Positions 22,610 to 33,385 of a DNA stretch of 64,000 nt are shown piece after piece. The first letter of the stretch is position 1; every line of letters starts with the position of its first letter. The notes under the pieces are model-generated. The model saw only the letters and a list, made by a program, of their open reading frames with translations, ran no database searches and was not told where the DNA came from. This DNA is from Endomychus coccineus. Taxonomy: Eukaryota > Arthropoda > Insecta > Coleoptera > Endomychidae. A program made the translations under genes and the position numbers. The stretch spans positions 71,650,633-71,714,632 of the forward strand of contig OY294068.1 of the NCBI GenBank assembly GCA_958510875.1, written 5' to 3'.

Positions 22610-23500
22610 TAAGTTTCAGAATAAAATAAAATGATGAGATCCAAAATAAAGCAGAAAATGTGTTGCAAGTTCCCCGTACCGTCTCTACTGTTAAGAAGCT
22701 TCGTCGACCGGTACCTACAATATAAAAAATTTTGCATCGATAAAGCCAAATTACCAGAATTGAAAGCTTGGCATGTTATGGTTCCTGAGTCATAAAACGG
22801 AAAATATCTTTCAGTCTTCATCTTTAAAGCTCCGTAGGCTCTTTATTGGAACATTTCCGGACTTGATTTGATATAAATTTTTCTCATTTTTTTAGTTTGG
22901 CATATGAAATTCCGGATATGCTATATAGACATCTAGATATGGATCACCTTCCGCATAACAGAACACAAAATCAGTAATGATTTGATTCCTATGGGCCTCA
23001 TTATCATTATCTGGATGAAGGGAAGGAAACGGGCAGACGGTAAGCTCCCCGAATAACCGTTTTTTGGATAACTGGGGAATTTCCTACTCAGGACATTTTT
23101 GTTTTCCAGAATTACAGCTGCTGTCCTGATTCACAACAGTTCCAATAAAATGGAGAAGGGCATACAGTGGATTTGTCGTAGGAATCGGTTGGAATGTATA
23201 AATGAGGGTGATGGCAATATATAAAGGAATATTAAAAAATTAATCAATAACCGAAGAAATATGATAAACTATTTAACTAGCTTGATATGGAACAACTTGT
23301 TCTATCGAAAATAATTTTAAAGTAAAAAAAGCAACTCTAGAGCACAAACAATTAAAATTAATCTAGAAATTAATATTGAAATTAAATCTTCAAATATCAT
23401 TTATAGATAAATTCACTTACAGATTCTAAATCTACTATGCGAATCGGACATAATAACATATTACTCCATCTATACATTTTGACCAATAATAATAAAGATT
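22610..23500. other. No gene recognised
   Basis: AT-rich. Includes the second copy (22920-23045) of the direct duplication shared with 18940-19050. Confidence 0.4.
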
Positions 23501-23507
23501 CTTGACC

Positions 23508-23643
23508 CAGTATGAATTATATATGAAAATTCTCGTGAAATATGTCACATTACACTCTGTTTTACCACCCTGTTTTTGAGACGAAAATTTGAAACAGAGT
23601 GTAATGTGACCTATTTCCCGAGAATTTTCATATATAATTTTGA
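23508..23643. repeat. Short foldback with ~55-bp arms
   Basis: ATTATATATGAAAATTCTCG...ACACTCTGTTT pairs with AAACAGAGTGT...CGAGAATTTTCATATATAAT. A 25-bp spacer separates the arms. The right arm contains GTGACCTATTTCCCGA, which also appears at 63440-63457 in a Penelope-like terminus. Confidence 0.8.
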
Positions 23644-23649
23644 CCAATC

Positions 23650-24280
23650 TTATATTCTGTTCTTTCATAGTAAAATGCAATAATATTGATAATATGAAGA
23701 TACAAATCAACCTAGCTCTCACCGGCTTAAACTAAAAAATTTTGCGGATCTAATTTGATTCAATAGACTCTACAACAAAAGTTTAATTAGATGGATTCAC
23801 CATATAGATGTCGCGACTCTTTTTTTCGATTAAAACTCTAAAGAAAAATTACGCTGCTAAGGTAATCAAAACTTATAATCTCAACCAAATGATCCAATTA
23901 TCATTTATCTGAACCTATATTTACGGACTCGCCGATCATCGAACACCTTCAAGTTGCAGAGAAGTTTACTATCACAGAATTTATCATTTGGTTTTTCAGC
24001 AATACACGAAAATATATTATGTAAAATTATCTCTTGATTGCGATGATGAGACGACCCAGAATTAATGTCGTTGAGAATAACGATGAATTGATATTACCTC
24101 AAAGTTTATTGACCCCTACGTATACCCTGATCTTAACCAACAAGCCGCGCGCCGACTCGTCAATTCGTTACAAATAATGAAAATCATGTGGTGAACTGCT
24201 TACGCTCAGTTTGAAATGCAAGAAAAATGAGAATAATGCGGAATAACTATCAGAATACGGCGTTGTCATTTCTCCTCGAC
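23650..24280. other. No gene recognised
   Basis: AT-rich unique-looking sequence without coding potential. Confidence 0.4.
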
Positions 24281-24284
24281 GTCG

Positions 24285-24883
<599 letters not shown>

Positions 24884-24989
24884 ATGATGGAAACAAATAG
24901 GTATGTAACATAATGAAGTTTAGAAAATGAAAAATAGAAAGAGTTGCACCTGAAATTTTTTCTCATTTCATTCCCCGAAACTGCAAAGG

Positions 24990-25577
24990 AAATTACAATT
25001 TTCAGGATTTTTCACTCTGAAGACAGTTTTCGGAGAAAATCAACAGCGAAATCGTGATCAGCGACCCAAAAAACATACTAGGGGTCATTTTTGTAACAAA
25101 ATTATACTTTATTATTCATAAACGTCCCAGGAAAATCTCAAATTTCCCGAATTTTCCATCTGGAGAGAGTTTTTGGGAAAAATAACAGCGGAATCGTGAT
25201 CAGCGACACAAAAAACCTACTAGAGGTCATTTTTGCAACAAAATTATGAATTATATATTATAAATAAATTTTCAAATTCCTCATCTGGAGGGAGTTTTCC
25301 GAGAAAACTAAATGCGGAATCGTGATCAATGACCCAAAAAACATACTAGGGGTCATTTTCGGCTCCTAATTCATCAATTTTCTAAACTTTTGGATTGTTT
25401 TTATAAGAATGCTCCTCTGAGGTATTGAAACCCCGTTTTGGGAGAGTAGAAAGGTCGACCCCCGCGGTCTTACTAGTCATGATTGATCTATGGGGTATTA
25501 GGAACAAAATGCAGAAAAAGTTTTGAAATTCTAGCTTACTATATATTTTTTTTTATTTTCCGCTTCGTTGCCTGGAC
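24990..25577. repeat. Right inverted arm of the 12.8-kb insertion, with internal triplication
   Basis: Three direct copies of a ~120-bp block with AATCGTGATCAGCGAC, AAAAAACATACTAG and GGTCATTTT occur near 25050, 25195 and 25318. They are followed by the single-copy end that mirrors 12776-13000 and finishes in GCCTGGAC. The left arm has only one such block. Confidence 0.8.
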
Positions 25578-25800
25578 TATATTACGGCATCAATGAAATC
25601 TAATAAATTTACAGTTATCGAAATGGATAAAGATGACCTTGAAAGTGCAGAAATATCAAAACTAGTCACAAACAGAAAGAAAGCAAAGGGAGAGATTAAC
25701 GTGGAGTGGCTAAAAATACAAAGGTTAGCTTTCGAAACAACAGAGCCATTAAGCATTTATTTCAGGTACTCTAATAATGATGTGCTATTTTTTTTGTAAA
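25578..25800 (+). pseudogene. Transposase-like protein, C-terminal part (continuation of 11960-12775)
   Basis: The frame reads ITASMKSNKFTVIEMDKDDLESAEI, then VEWLKIQRLAFETTEPLSIYFRYS. This matches the region after the nuclease core in this family, where a W-L-x-I-R/Q motif is conserved. The frame opens exactly at the end of the 12.8-kb insertion. The final ~45 residues of the original protein (SYSPGSPIEML...YVPPIFHEFYNTL...) follow after a frameshift and belong to the amplified unit of the adjoining array. Confidence 0.75.
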
Positions 25801-28800
25801 TGTCAAATGTTGCCACTGAAATAATTCATATATCGAGTTAGAAGCATCGTACTCTCCTGGTAGCCCTATTGAAATGTTGCAAAACAAAGACCATCAAGAA
25901 TTGCTGTCATATGTTCCCCCAATTTTTCATGAATTTTACAATACCTTAGTGACCAATAACCGAGCTCAAGACGAAGACATTATTATACAAAGGTTAGCTT
26001 TCGAAACAACAGAGCCATTAAGCATTTATTTCAGGTACTCTAATAATGATGTGCTATTTTTTTTTGTAAATGTCAAATGAAATAATTCGTATATCGAGTT
26101 AGAAGCATCGTACCCTCCTGGTAGCCCTATTGAAAATGTTGCGAAACAAAGACCATCAAGAATTGCTGTCATATGTTCCCCCAATTTTTCATGAATTTTA
26201 CAATACCTTAGTGACCAATAACCGAGCTCAAGACGAAGACATTATTATACAAAGGTTAGCTTTCGAAACAACAGAGCCATTAAGCATTTATTTCAGGTAC
26301 TCTAATAATGATGTGCTATTTTTCTTTGTAAATGTCAAATGAAATAATTCATATATCGAGTTAGAAGCATCGTACCCTCCTGGTAGCCCTATTGAAATGT
26401 TGCAATACAAAGACCATCAAGAATTGCTGTCATATGTTCCCCCAATTTTTCATGAATTTTACAATACCTTAGTGACCAATAACCGAGCTCAAGACGAAGA
26501 CATTATTATACAAAGGTTAGCTTTCGAAACAACAGAGCCATTAAGCATTTATTTCAGGTACTCTAATAATGATGTGCTATTTTTTTTTGTAAATGTCAAA
26601 TGAAATAATTCGTATATCGAGTTAGAAGCATCGTACCCTCCTGGTAGCCCTATTGAAATGTTGCAATACAAAGACCATCAAGAATTGCTGTCATATGTTC
26701 CCCCAATTTTTCATGAATTTTACAATACCTTAGTGACCAATAACCGAGCTCAAGACGAAGACATTATTATACAAAGGTTAGCTTTCGAAACAACAGAGCC
26801 ATTAAGCATTTATTTCAGGTACTCTAATAATGATGTGCTATTTTTTTTGTAAATGTCAAATGTTGCCACTGAAATAATTCATATATCGAGTTAGAAGCAT
26901 CGTACTCTCCTGGTAGCCCTATTGAAATGTTGCAAAACAAAGACCATCAAGAATTGCTGTCATATGTTCCCCCAATTTTTCATGAATTTTACAATACCTT
27001 AGTGACCAATAACCGAGCTCAAGACGAAGACATTATTATACAAAGGTTAGCTTTCGAAACAACAGAGCCATTAAGCATTTATTTCAGGTACTCTAATAAT
27101 GATGTGCTATTTTTTTTGTAAATGTCAAATGTTGCCACTGAAATAATTCATATATCGAGTTAGAAGCATCGTACCCTCCTGGTAGCCCTATTGAATTGTT
27201 GCAAAACAAAGACCATCAAGAATTGCTGTCATATGTTCCCCCAATTTTTCATGAATTTTACAATACCTTAGTGACCAATAACCGAGCTCAAGACGAAGAC
27301 ATTATTATACAAAGGTTAGCTTTCGAAACAACAGAGCCATTAAGCATTTATTTCAGGTACTCTAATAATGATGTGCTATTTTTTTTTGTAAATGTCAAAT
27401 GAAATAATTCATATATCGAGTTAGAAGCATCGTACCCTCCTGGTAGCCCTATTGAAATGTTGCAATACAAAGACCATCAAGAATTGCTGTCATATGTTCC
27501 CCCAATTTTTCATGAATTTTACAATACCTTAGTGACCAATAACCGAGCTCAAGACGAAGACATTATTATACAAAGGTTAGCTTTCGAAACAACAGAGCCA
27601 TTAAGCATTTATTTCAGGTACTCTAATAATGATGTGCTATTTTTTTTGTAAATGTCAAATGTTGCCACTGAAATAATTCATATATCGAGTTAGAAGCATC
27701 GTACTCTCCTGGTAGCCCTATTGAAATGTTGCAAAACAAAGACCATCAAGAATTGCTGTCATATGTTCCCCCAATTTTTCATGAATTTTACAATACCTTA
27801 GTGACCAATAACCGAGATCAAGACGAAGACATTATTATACAAAGGTTAGCTTTCGAAACAACAGAGCCATTAAGCATTTATTTCAGGTACTCTAATAATG
27901 ATGTGCTATTTTTTTTGTAAATGTCAAATGTTGCCACTGAAATAATTCATATATCGAGTTAGAAGCATCGTACCCTCCTGGTAGCCCTATTGAATTGTTG
28001 CAATACAAAGACCATCAAGAATTGCTGTCATACGTTCCCCCAATTTTTCATGAATTTTACAATACCTTAGTGACCAATAACCGAGCTCAAGACGAAGACA
28101 TTATTATACAAAGGTTAGCTTTCGAAACAACAGAGCCATTAAGCATTTATTTCAGGTACTCTAATAATGATGTGCTATTTTTTTTGTAAATGTCAAATGT
28201 TGCCACTGAAATAATTCATATATCGAGTTAGAAGCATCGTACTCTCCTGGTAGCCCTATTGAAATGTTGCAAAACAAAGACCATCAAGAATTGCTGTCAT
28301 ATGTTCCCCCAATTTTTCATGAATTTTACAATACCTTAGTGACCAATAACCGAGCTCAAGACGAAGACATTATTATACAAAGGTTAGCTTTCGAAACAAC
28401 AGAGCCATTAAGCATTTATTTCAGGTACTCTAATAATGATGTGCTATTTTTTTTGTAAATGTCAAATGTTGCCACTGAAATAATTCATATATCGAGTTAG
28501 AAGCATCGTACTCTCCTGGTAGCCCTATTGAAATGTTGCAAAACAAAGACCATCAAGAATTGCTGTCATATGTTCCCCCAATTTTTCATGAATTTTACAA
28601 TACCTTAGTGACCAATAACCGAGCTCAAGACGAAGACATTATTATACAAAGGTTAGCTTTCGAAACAACAGAGCCATTAAGCATTTATTTCAGGTACTCT
28701 AATAATGATGTGCTATTTTTTTTGTAAATGTCAAATGTTGCCACTGAAATAATTCATATATCGAGTTAGAAGCATCGTACCCTCCTGGTAGCCCTATTGA

Positions 28801-29181
28801 ATTGTTGCAATACAAAGACCATCAAGAATTGCTGTCATACGTTCCCCCAATTTTTCATGAATTTTACAATACCTTAGTGACCAATAACCGAGCTCAAGAC
28901 GAAGACATTATTATACAAAGGTTAGCTTTCGAAACAACAGAGCCATTAAGCATTTATTTCAGGTACTCTAATAATGATGTGCTATTTTTTTTGTAAATGT
29001 CAAATGTTGCCACTGAAATAATTCATATATCGAGTTAGAAGCATCGTACTCTCCTGGTAGCCCTATTGAAATGTTGCAAAACAAAGACCATCAAGAATTG
29101 CTGTCATATGTTCCCCCAATTTTTCATGAATTTTACAATACCTTAGTGACCAATAACCGAGCTCAAGACGAAGACATTATT
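25716..29181 (+). repeat. Tandem array, 13 units of 261 or 269 bp, from transposase coding DNA
   Basis: Near-identical head-to-tail units start at the ATACAAAGGTTAGC segment (25717) and finish at GAAGACATTATT (29181). Successive unit spacings are 262, 261, 261, 269, 269, 261, then 269 six times. Short units lack about 8 bp around TGTTGCCAC. Each unit encodes KDHQELLSYVPPIFHEFYN... joined to IIQRLAFETTEPLSIYFRYS, the end of one copy of the transposase-like C-terminus fused to the beginning of the next. The last unit runs out into the native 3' end (EDIIQLNTDE and a stop at about 29200). Within-unit variants are shuffled between neighbours, which points to unequal exchange. Confidence 0.95.
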
Positions 29182-29204
29182 CAACTCAATACTGACGAAT
29201 AATT

Positions 29205-29660
29205 GTTCAATTAGCATTATTTATTCTTGATTATTAAAATGATTTTGTCAGAGTGGCCCAACTGTACTTTTTTTCTAAAAGTAAAAAATTTATCAAAAAT
29301 GTGTTCGGTAGTTTTATTTAGAAGCCAGTATTATATTTGATAAAACAGCATTAGTACCACAGCCTACCCTTTTTTATATCCACTTACTACTTAGTATTAT
29401 GTTACATCCGTTTTTCTCAATATTGCTTATATACTTGGGCCAATTTTTACTGAGCGACTCAAATAAGAAATCTATATGTCACGTAGGAATGTGTTTCCTC
29501 TTAAGGATGGATAAACTTTCAGCTTTATATGTATAGAGATGTGTATCGATCATATTTGAAAATGTCTCATAGTCGCTCCAGGTTTCATCGATCATTGTCA
29601 TTATAATATTTTCCACTGTCAAACACTTCGAGTGGAAGAAGGAACTATTTTAAAATTACT
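29205..29660. other. No gene recognised
   Basis: AT-rich sequence between the tandem array and the receptor exon. If the receptor gene is intact this is the start of the intron that follows its first coding exon. Confidence 0.4.
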
Positions 29661-29668
29661 AATATTTG

Positions 29669-29675
29669 TACTCAC
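29669..29675 (-). other. 5' splice donor of the receptor exon
   Basis: Minus strand reads AATCAGAG followed by GTGAGTA, a good donor. It interrupts an Arg codon after residue 192. Confidence 0.8.
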
Positions 29676-30376
29676 CTCTGATTCACTCCATTCAATAGTG
29701 CATACCCAAGAGGTGTGAAACCCACTAAGGAAGAATAAGCCCAGAAGACGGCGATATATCTTTCCACTGCAGAATGTGTTATCAAATTGTTGTATCTCAA
29801 AGGTCTAGCCAAGGAAGTGAATCTATCAACTGCAATAGCGACCATCACTAACACCGATACACAGCACAGAGTGATCGCAATTCCATAGCTGAATAAGCAC
29901 ACTCGCATACTTGTAAAATTATTGGCACCTCCAAGTTCTAAGTACATACCGATGGGCATGAACATGCCAATGCCTAAATCTGAGCTGGCTAAAGACATCA
30001 CTAAGTAATTGCTTGGTGTTCTTAATCGCTTGAAACGGTACATAGCTACTAATACTAGAGAATTCCCGATGAGAATCATTGGTGAGAATAGGAACACAAG
30101 TAGTACAGCAACGGTTACTGCTATTGGTGAGGTCAGTCTGGAGATGGTTTTGGTAATATTGGCATCTGGATCGGATATGTTGTCTGTAGGCAGTTCTCCT
30201 GGATACGTGTTATACAGCGCTTGATGCGTAAGGTTGAGGAAGGATGCATCCATAGAGACATTGATGAAACTGTTGTTGGAAAATGTGATGTTAGATGAAA
30301 ATAATGTAGAATCTACTACTAACAGCGTTTCGTTAATTTTCGAACAACTTCAGAGTTTTCGTGTTATAGTTGATAT
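29676..30376 (-). CDS. Class A G-protein-coupled receptor, first coding exon (coding part 29676-30253)
   Basis: This exon encodes 193 residues from Met at 30253 to a codon split by the donor. The start is supported by an in-frame TAG upstream with no other Met between. The N-terminus carries three N-glycosylation sites (N7-L-T, N25-I-S, N32-I-T). Helix 1 (about residues 43-70) has the conserved I-G-N-S-L-V. Helix 2 has S-L-A-x-x-D with its sodium-site Asp. Helix 3 begins at a conserved Cys (VCLFSYG) and ends in A-V-D-R-F (Phe instead of Tyr). Helix 4 has the conserved Trp (VFWAYSSLVGFTPLG). The protein would sit in the plasma membrane and signal through G proteins. The style resembles adenosine- or amine-type receptors, but I cannot assign a ligand. 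Helices 5-7 are not recognised in the window and would lie on later exons. Confidence 0.9.
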
Positions 30377-30391
30377 CTGAAAAAGAAGAAA
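30377..30391 (-). other. 3' splice acceptor of the receptor exon
   Basis: Minus strand reads TTTCTTCTTTTTCAG followed by ATATCAAC. A strong pyrimidine tract and CAG lie in front of the 5'UTR part of the exon, so an upstream non-coding exon is expected at higher coordinates. Confidence 0.75.
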
Positions 30392-30399
30392 GATGTATT

Positions 30400-31780
30400 A
30401 CTAATCAATATCCATTATAATTAAAAATCACGAAAGAGAACAATTATCAAGTCACAAAAATGATATCATACCCGTTTCTGATTATTTTGATCTATCGAAA
30501 TCTGTACGATACTGTCAAATTTGAATATTAGTTTTGTAGCATGTTCGGGTTTGCTCGCAACAGGGTCAGGAAATTGTGGTTTCCCAGTTTTTGTTTTCGT
30601 AAAATATCAGTAAGAACATTTCGATTGCAGTAAAAATAGTCAGAGGGTAGTCTCTTGAGTACAGTACATTATGTGCAACTTGCTGGAACTACAACATTCA
30701 TTATTATTTTATCGGAAAAAATTTGAGTTTTGGTTGAAATAGGCGAACAGTTGATGAAGTTGATCAAATAAAATCACTATTAAAATTTCGATTTTAACGA
30801 ATAATAAATTAATATAACGTAGCTTAAGCGGAACTATAGTTATTTTCGCTGTCCGATTCAGCTAAGGCTATATTTGGCTAGGAGGACGATTCGTCGGAAG
30901 CAATTTCCGTGGAATATAGGAATAGGAATATTACAAACATACGAAATGTTGACAAGTACGTGAGTACGTGCATTCTTCATTTACTTTTTCCACTATACGT
31001 AGTGTAAGGGAAGTATCGGCTTAAAAATTTTTTCACAGATTTTTTCAGAAATATTTGTTTTCAGCTTTTTTGAATACATCTACAGATTGAGCTTAAATCA
31101 GCGGTGTGACCAAGATTCGAAAAACAAGGGTATCATTGGGTGTTGTGTTCATAGTGCACCTGTCAGACGTCTAGTTACGTCACATTATGCATTTCGCATC
31201 CGAATAATCCCCAAGTTGTTGTGTGGTAAGCCGAAAATAATTATTTGAATATGGTGCTAGAACTAGAATTGAATTGAAGTGGGTACTGCTAATATATTTT
31301 ATTATTCATAGAATAGATTCACGAGATATTTGAAATTCTCAAATCAATGTACAACCGGGCTTCTATCACTAGTTACGCCATCGATGAATAGACTAGATCA
31401 GTCGTCTTGCGCGCATCGCATAATGTTAGATACAACCCACCAAAGTTTCTCCTGTAAAACAATATGATACGTTTGTCTCCTTCTTACTTACAACCCCGAT
31501 CTGAACTGAACTTATACATCAACTATTTTTGAAATGATGCCTTTGTCTGCGCGTGTGCATATATCCGTGCGTACGTGAATCAATCTGCAAATCGCTTCAA
31601 AGTGGTGTAAATATAAATCATATTGCTTTTGGCCATGATAGCCTAAGTCGTACTTTTGGCATTCTTCTCCAATCATTCTGGTAATGTAAATATATCACAA
31701 TCATATATCTAACCTGAAATTTAAAAAAACTTCACATTTTGTTTTCCTCGTTCTTATTAAATACAGAATCTTACTCTCTG
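30400..31780. other. No gene recognised (probable 5' intron of the receptor gene)
   Basis: AT-rich unique-looking sequence with no coding matches. Confidence 0.4.
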
Positions 31781-31907
31781 ATTAGGTTAGATCACGGTCG
31801 TATAGACAGGTCTGGAAACTCGAGGCTGTTTCCTATCTGAGCAGTGAGTCGCTTACGCGTCTAAGTTCGCGTAGTACCAAAAGTCGTCACGTAGGGGAAA
31901 CATAAAA

Positions 31908-31945
31908 GGCGTCACCACGGTCGTATGTACGACCGTGGGCGTCAC
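31908..31945. repeat. P-like excision footprint: TSD, two short TIR ends, TSD
   Basis: GGCGTCAC (31908-31915), then CACGGTCGTA-TG-TACGACCGTG (31916-31937), then GGCGTCAC again (31938-31945). The 22-bp core is the first 10 bp of the enclosing element's terminal repeat, back to back with its reverse complement. That is what remains when an element of the same family leaves imprecisely. Confidence 0.8.
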
Positions 31946-32037
31946 GTAAGGGTATCATCTTGATCTCTATGAAGAGTATTCTGTGACATTTGTCAGTTAA
32001 CCTGTAAACAGAAGGAATACCTGCGTTTTCAGAAAAA

Positions 32038-32187
32038 ATGACGAAACTGTGCATTGTGCCTGAATGCAAAACAGGGTACAAAAGTGTAAAACAAAAAACT
32101 TCTGTTTTCAAAGTGCCGAAAGATGCAGAAATGCGAAAAAAGTGGACGCTTGTGATTCCGGATAAAAATCGTTTTACCCATAGATAA
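32038..32187 (+). pseudogene. THAP-domain fragment of a P-like transposase
   Basis: A 49-codon frame starts MTKLCIVPECKTGY and continues SVFKVPKDAEMRKKWTLVIP. This is the first half of a THAP zinc finger: Cys-x4-Cys, the F-x-x-P block and the conserved Trp. The second Cys-x2-His pair and everything downstream are absent because the frame runs into a palindrome and stops at 32185-32187. In full-length P-like proteins this domain binds DNA near the element ends. Confidence 0.8.
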
Positions 32188-32222
32188 CTCTACTACCGTA
32201 CTACCTAGTAGAGTTATCTATG
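32179..32222. repeat. Perfect 17-bp inverted repeat inside the P-like element
   Basis: CATAGATAACTCTACTA and its exact reverse complement are separated by 10 bp. P elements have internal inverted repeats, but this one lies at the break of the THAP frame. It may instead be a deletion junction or another element's footprint. Confidence 0.8.
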
Positions 32223-32349
32223 ATTTTACCCCCTCGCGATTCAAGCGCCAGCTGGTGGCAGAGCGAGGGACTACGACCGTTGGGACGTGTAAGCTACTCA
32301 ACTCAACCATAGAGTTTCCAGACCTGTGTATACGACCGTGGGTTAGATT

Positions 32350-32820
32350 GAAATAACTACTAAGTATCATGAAAGTAAGGTTGACATATTCCTTCATGTC
32401 AACCTGACAGCAAAATAAAATAATAATACATACTGCATGGATACTAGACGAACCAGGATAGGGAACTCGATGGAAAGTGTTGACAAGAGCTGGTTCTTGA
32501 TAGCTGCGTATACAATTTCAACGAATCTCTTATTCTACAAGAATTTTTCAGATTTTTAATTTACGCGCTTCCGGAGGATTTCCCATTCCCAAAGATAGGA
32601 TTATTATTCGTATTTTTCAGTAAAAACTCAGGCCGAGTGCACTCTAGAGAAAAGTCATAGAGAGAGAAGATGTTGTGAATTTTTCTAGATTTTTTCTCAC
32701 ATTTCATCTAACGCATTTGACCGAGTCTGGCTACAAGGAATTCTTGGAAAACTGCCGTCACAAGGTTTGATGCCACAACTTTGCCGTTAGCTATGTAGTT
32801 TTGTCTCATATAGATCCACC
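32350..32820. other. No gene recognised
   Basis: No coding or repeat structure was seen apart from a short segment (CGCTTCCGGAGGATTTCCC) that is also hinted at near 5805 in LINE remains. Confidence 0.35.
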
Positions 32821-32824
32821 ATGT

Positions 32825-33385
32825 GATGCTTTGTCCCAATTTTAATTCTGATCCATATCAACAATCTGTTGGAAGTAACCTCCTGCCTCGTGCACATCAT
32901 TACAGATGATGGTACATCTCATACCGTTTTCACATCTGGGGCCCCTATATCATACAATATGGCCAGAGGAGCAAGAAAGAGACCAGTCGACGCAATTAAT
33001 AGGGAACTTGCAACTATTATGAAATGAGTTTGTGATAATTTAGTAGAGTTTAATGCAACCAAAACTAGAGGTTGTATTTTCTACAGGAAGGCGGATCCCA
33101 CAATCCCTAATATTATGATGTCAGGTAAGACTAATCCGATGAAGTTCACCATATCGATGCTCGGCACCCGCATCACCCTCTCATGGGAGGATCATTTCTG
33201 TTCCTATGAGAAATCCGCTTCCCAAAAACTTGGTTTTCTATTCCGTGCAAAAAGCTACTTTACATTCCAGCAGCTCTTCATGATCTACAAAGTACAGATT
33301 CGATCTGACCTGGATCACTGTACACATTTGGAGCTATGCTCCCAAACATACGCTGAAGCTTTCAGACTCTATTCAGAGGAGAGAT
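32825..33385 (+). pseudogene. LINE reverse transcriptase fragment
   Basis: Frames give VHIITDDGTSH (the damaged F-A-D-D catalytic block), VEFNATKTRGCIFYRK, then ISMLGTRITLSWEDHFCSYEKSASQKLGFLFRAKSYFTFQQL and IYKVQIRSDLDHC. This is the palm end and thumb of a jockey/CR1-like reverse transcriptase. A stop at about 33027 and the loss of the preceding palm blocks make it a truncated dead copy. Confidence 0.75.

Larger units (their letters stand above)
31793..32340 (+). mobile_element. P-like DNA element, 548 bp, non-autonomous
   Basis: The terminal inverted repeats begin CACGGTCGTATA at 31793 and its reverse complement ending at 32340. They continue for about 30 bp with one or two mismatches (through AGGTCTGGAAACTC). 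The 8-bp sequence GGTTAGAT stands directly outside both ends (31785-31792 and 32341-32348). An 8-bp duplication, together with a THAP-domain fragment inside (32038-32187), identifies the P superfamily. The rest of the transposase is missing, so it could move only with help from a full element. Confidence 0.9.

Noticed and set aside
25722..25767. A 46-bp mini-intron (GTTAGC...TTTCAG) in each array unit
   Set aside because: Reading through the segment gives RLAFETTEPLSIYFR, which fits the family's own protein sequence, so the GT/AG borders are coincidental.
25716..29181. CRISPR-like or bacterial repeat array
   Set aside because: Units are 261/269 bp, adjoin directly without variable spacers, and are coding-derived. 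The context is eukaryotic.
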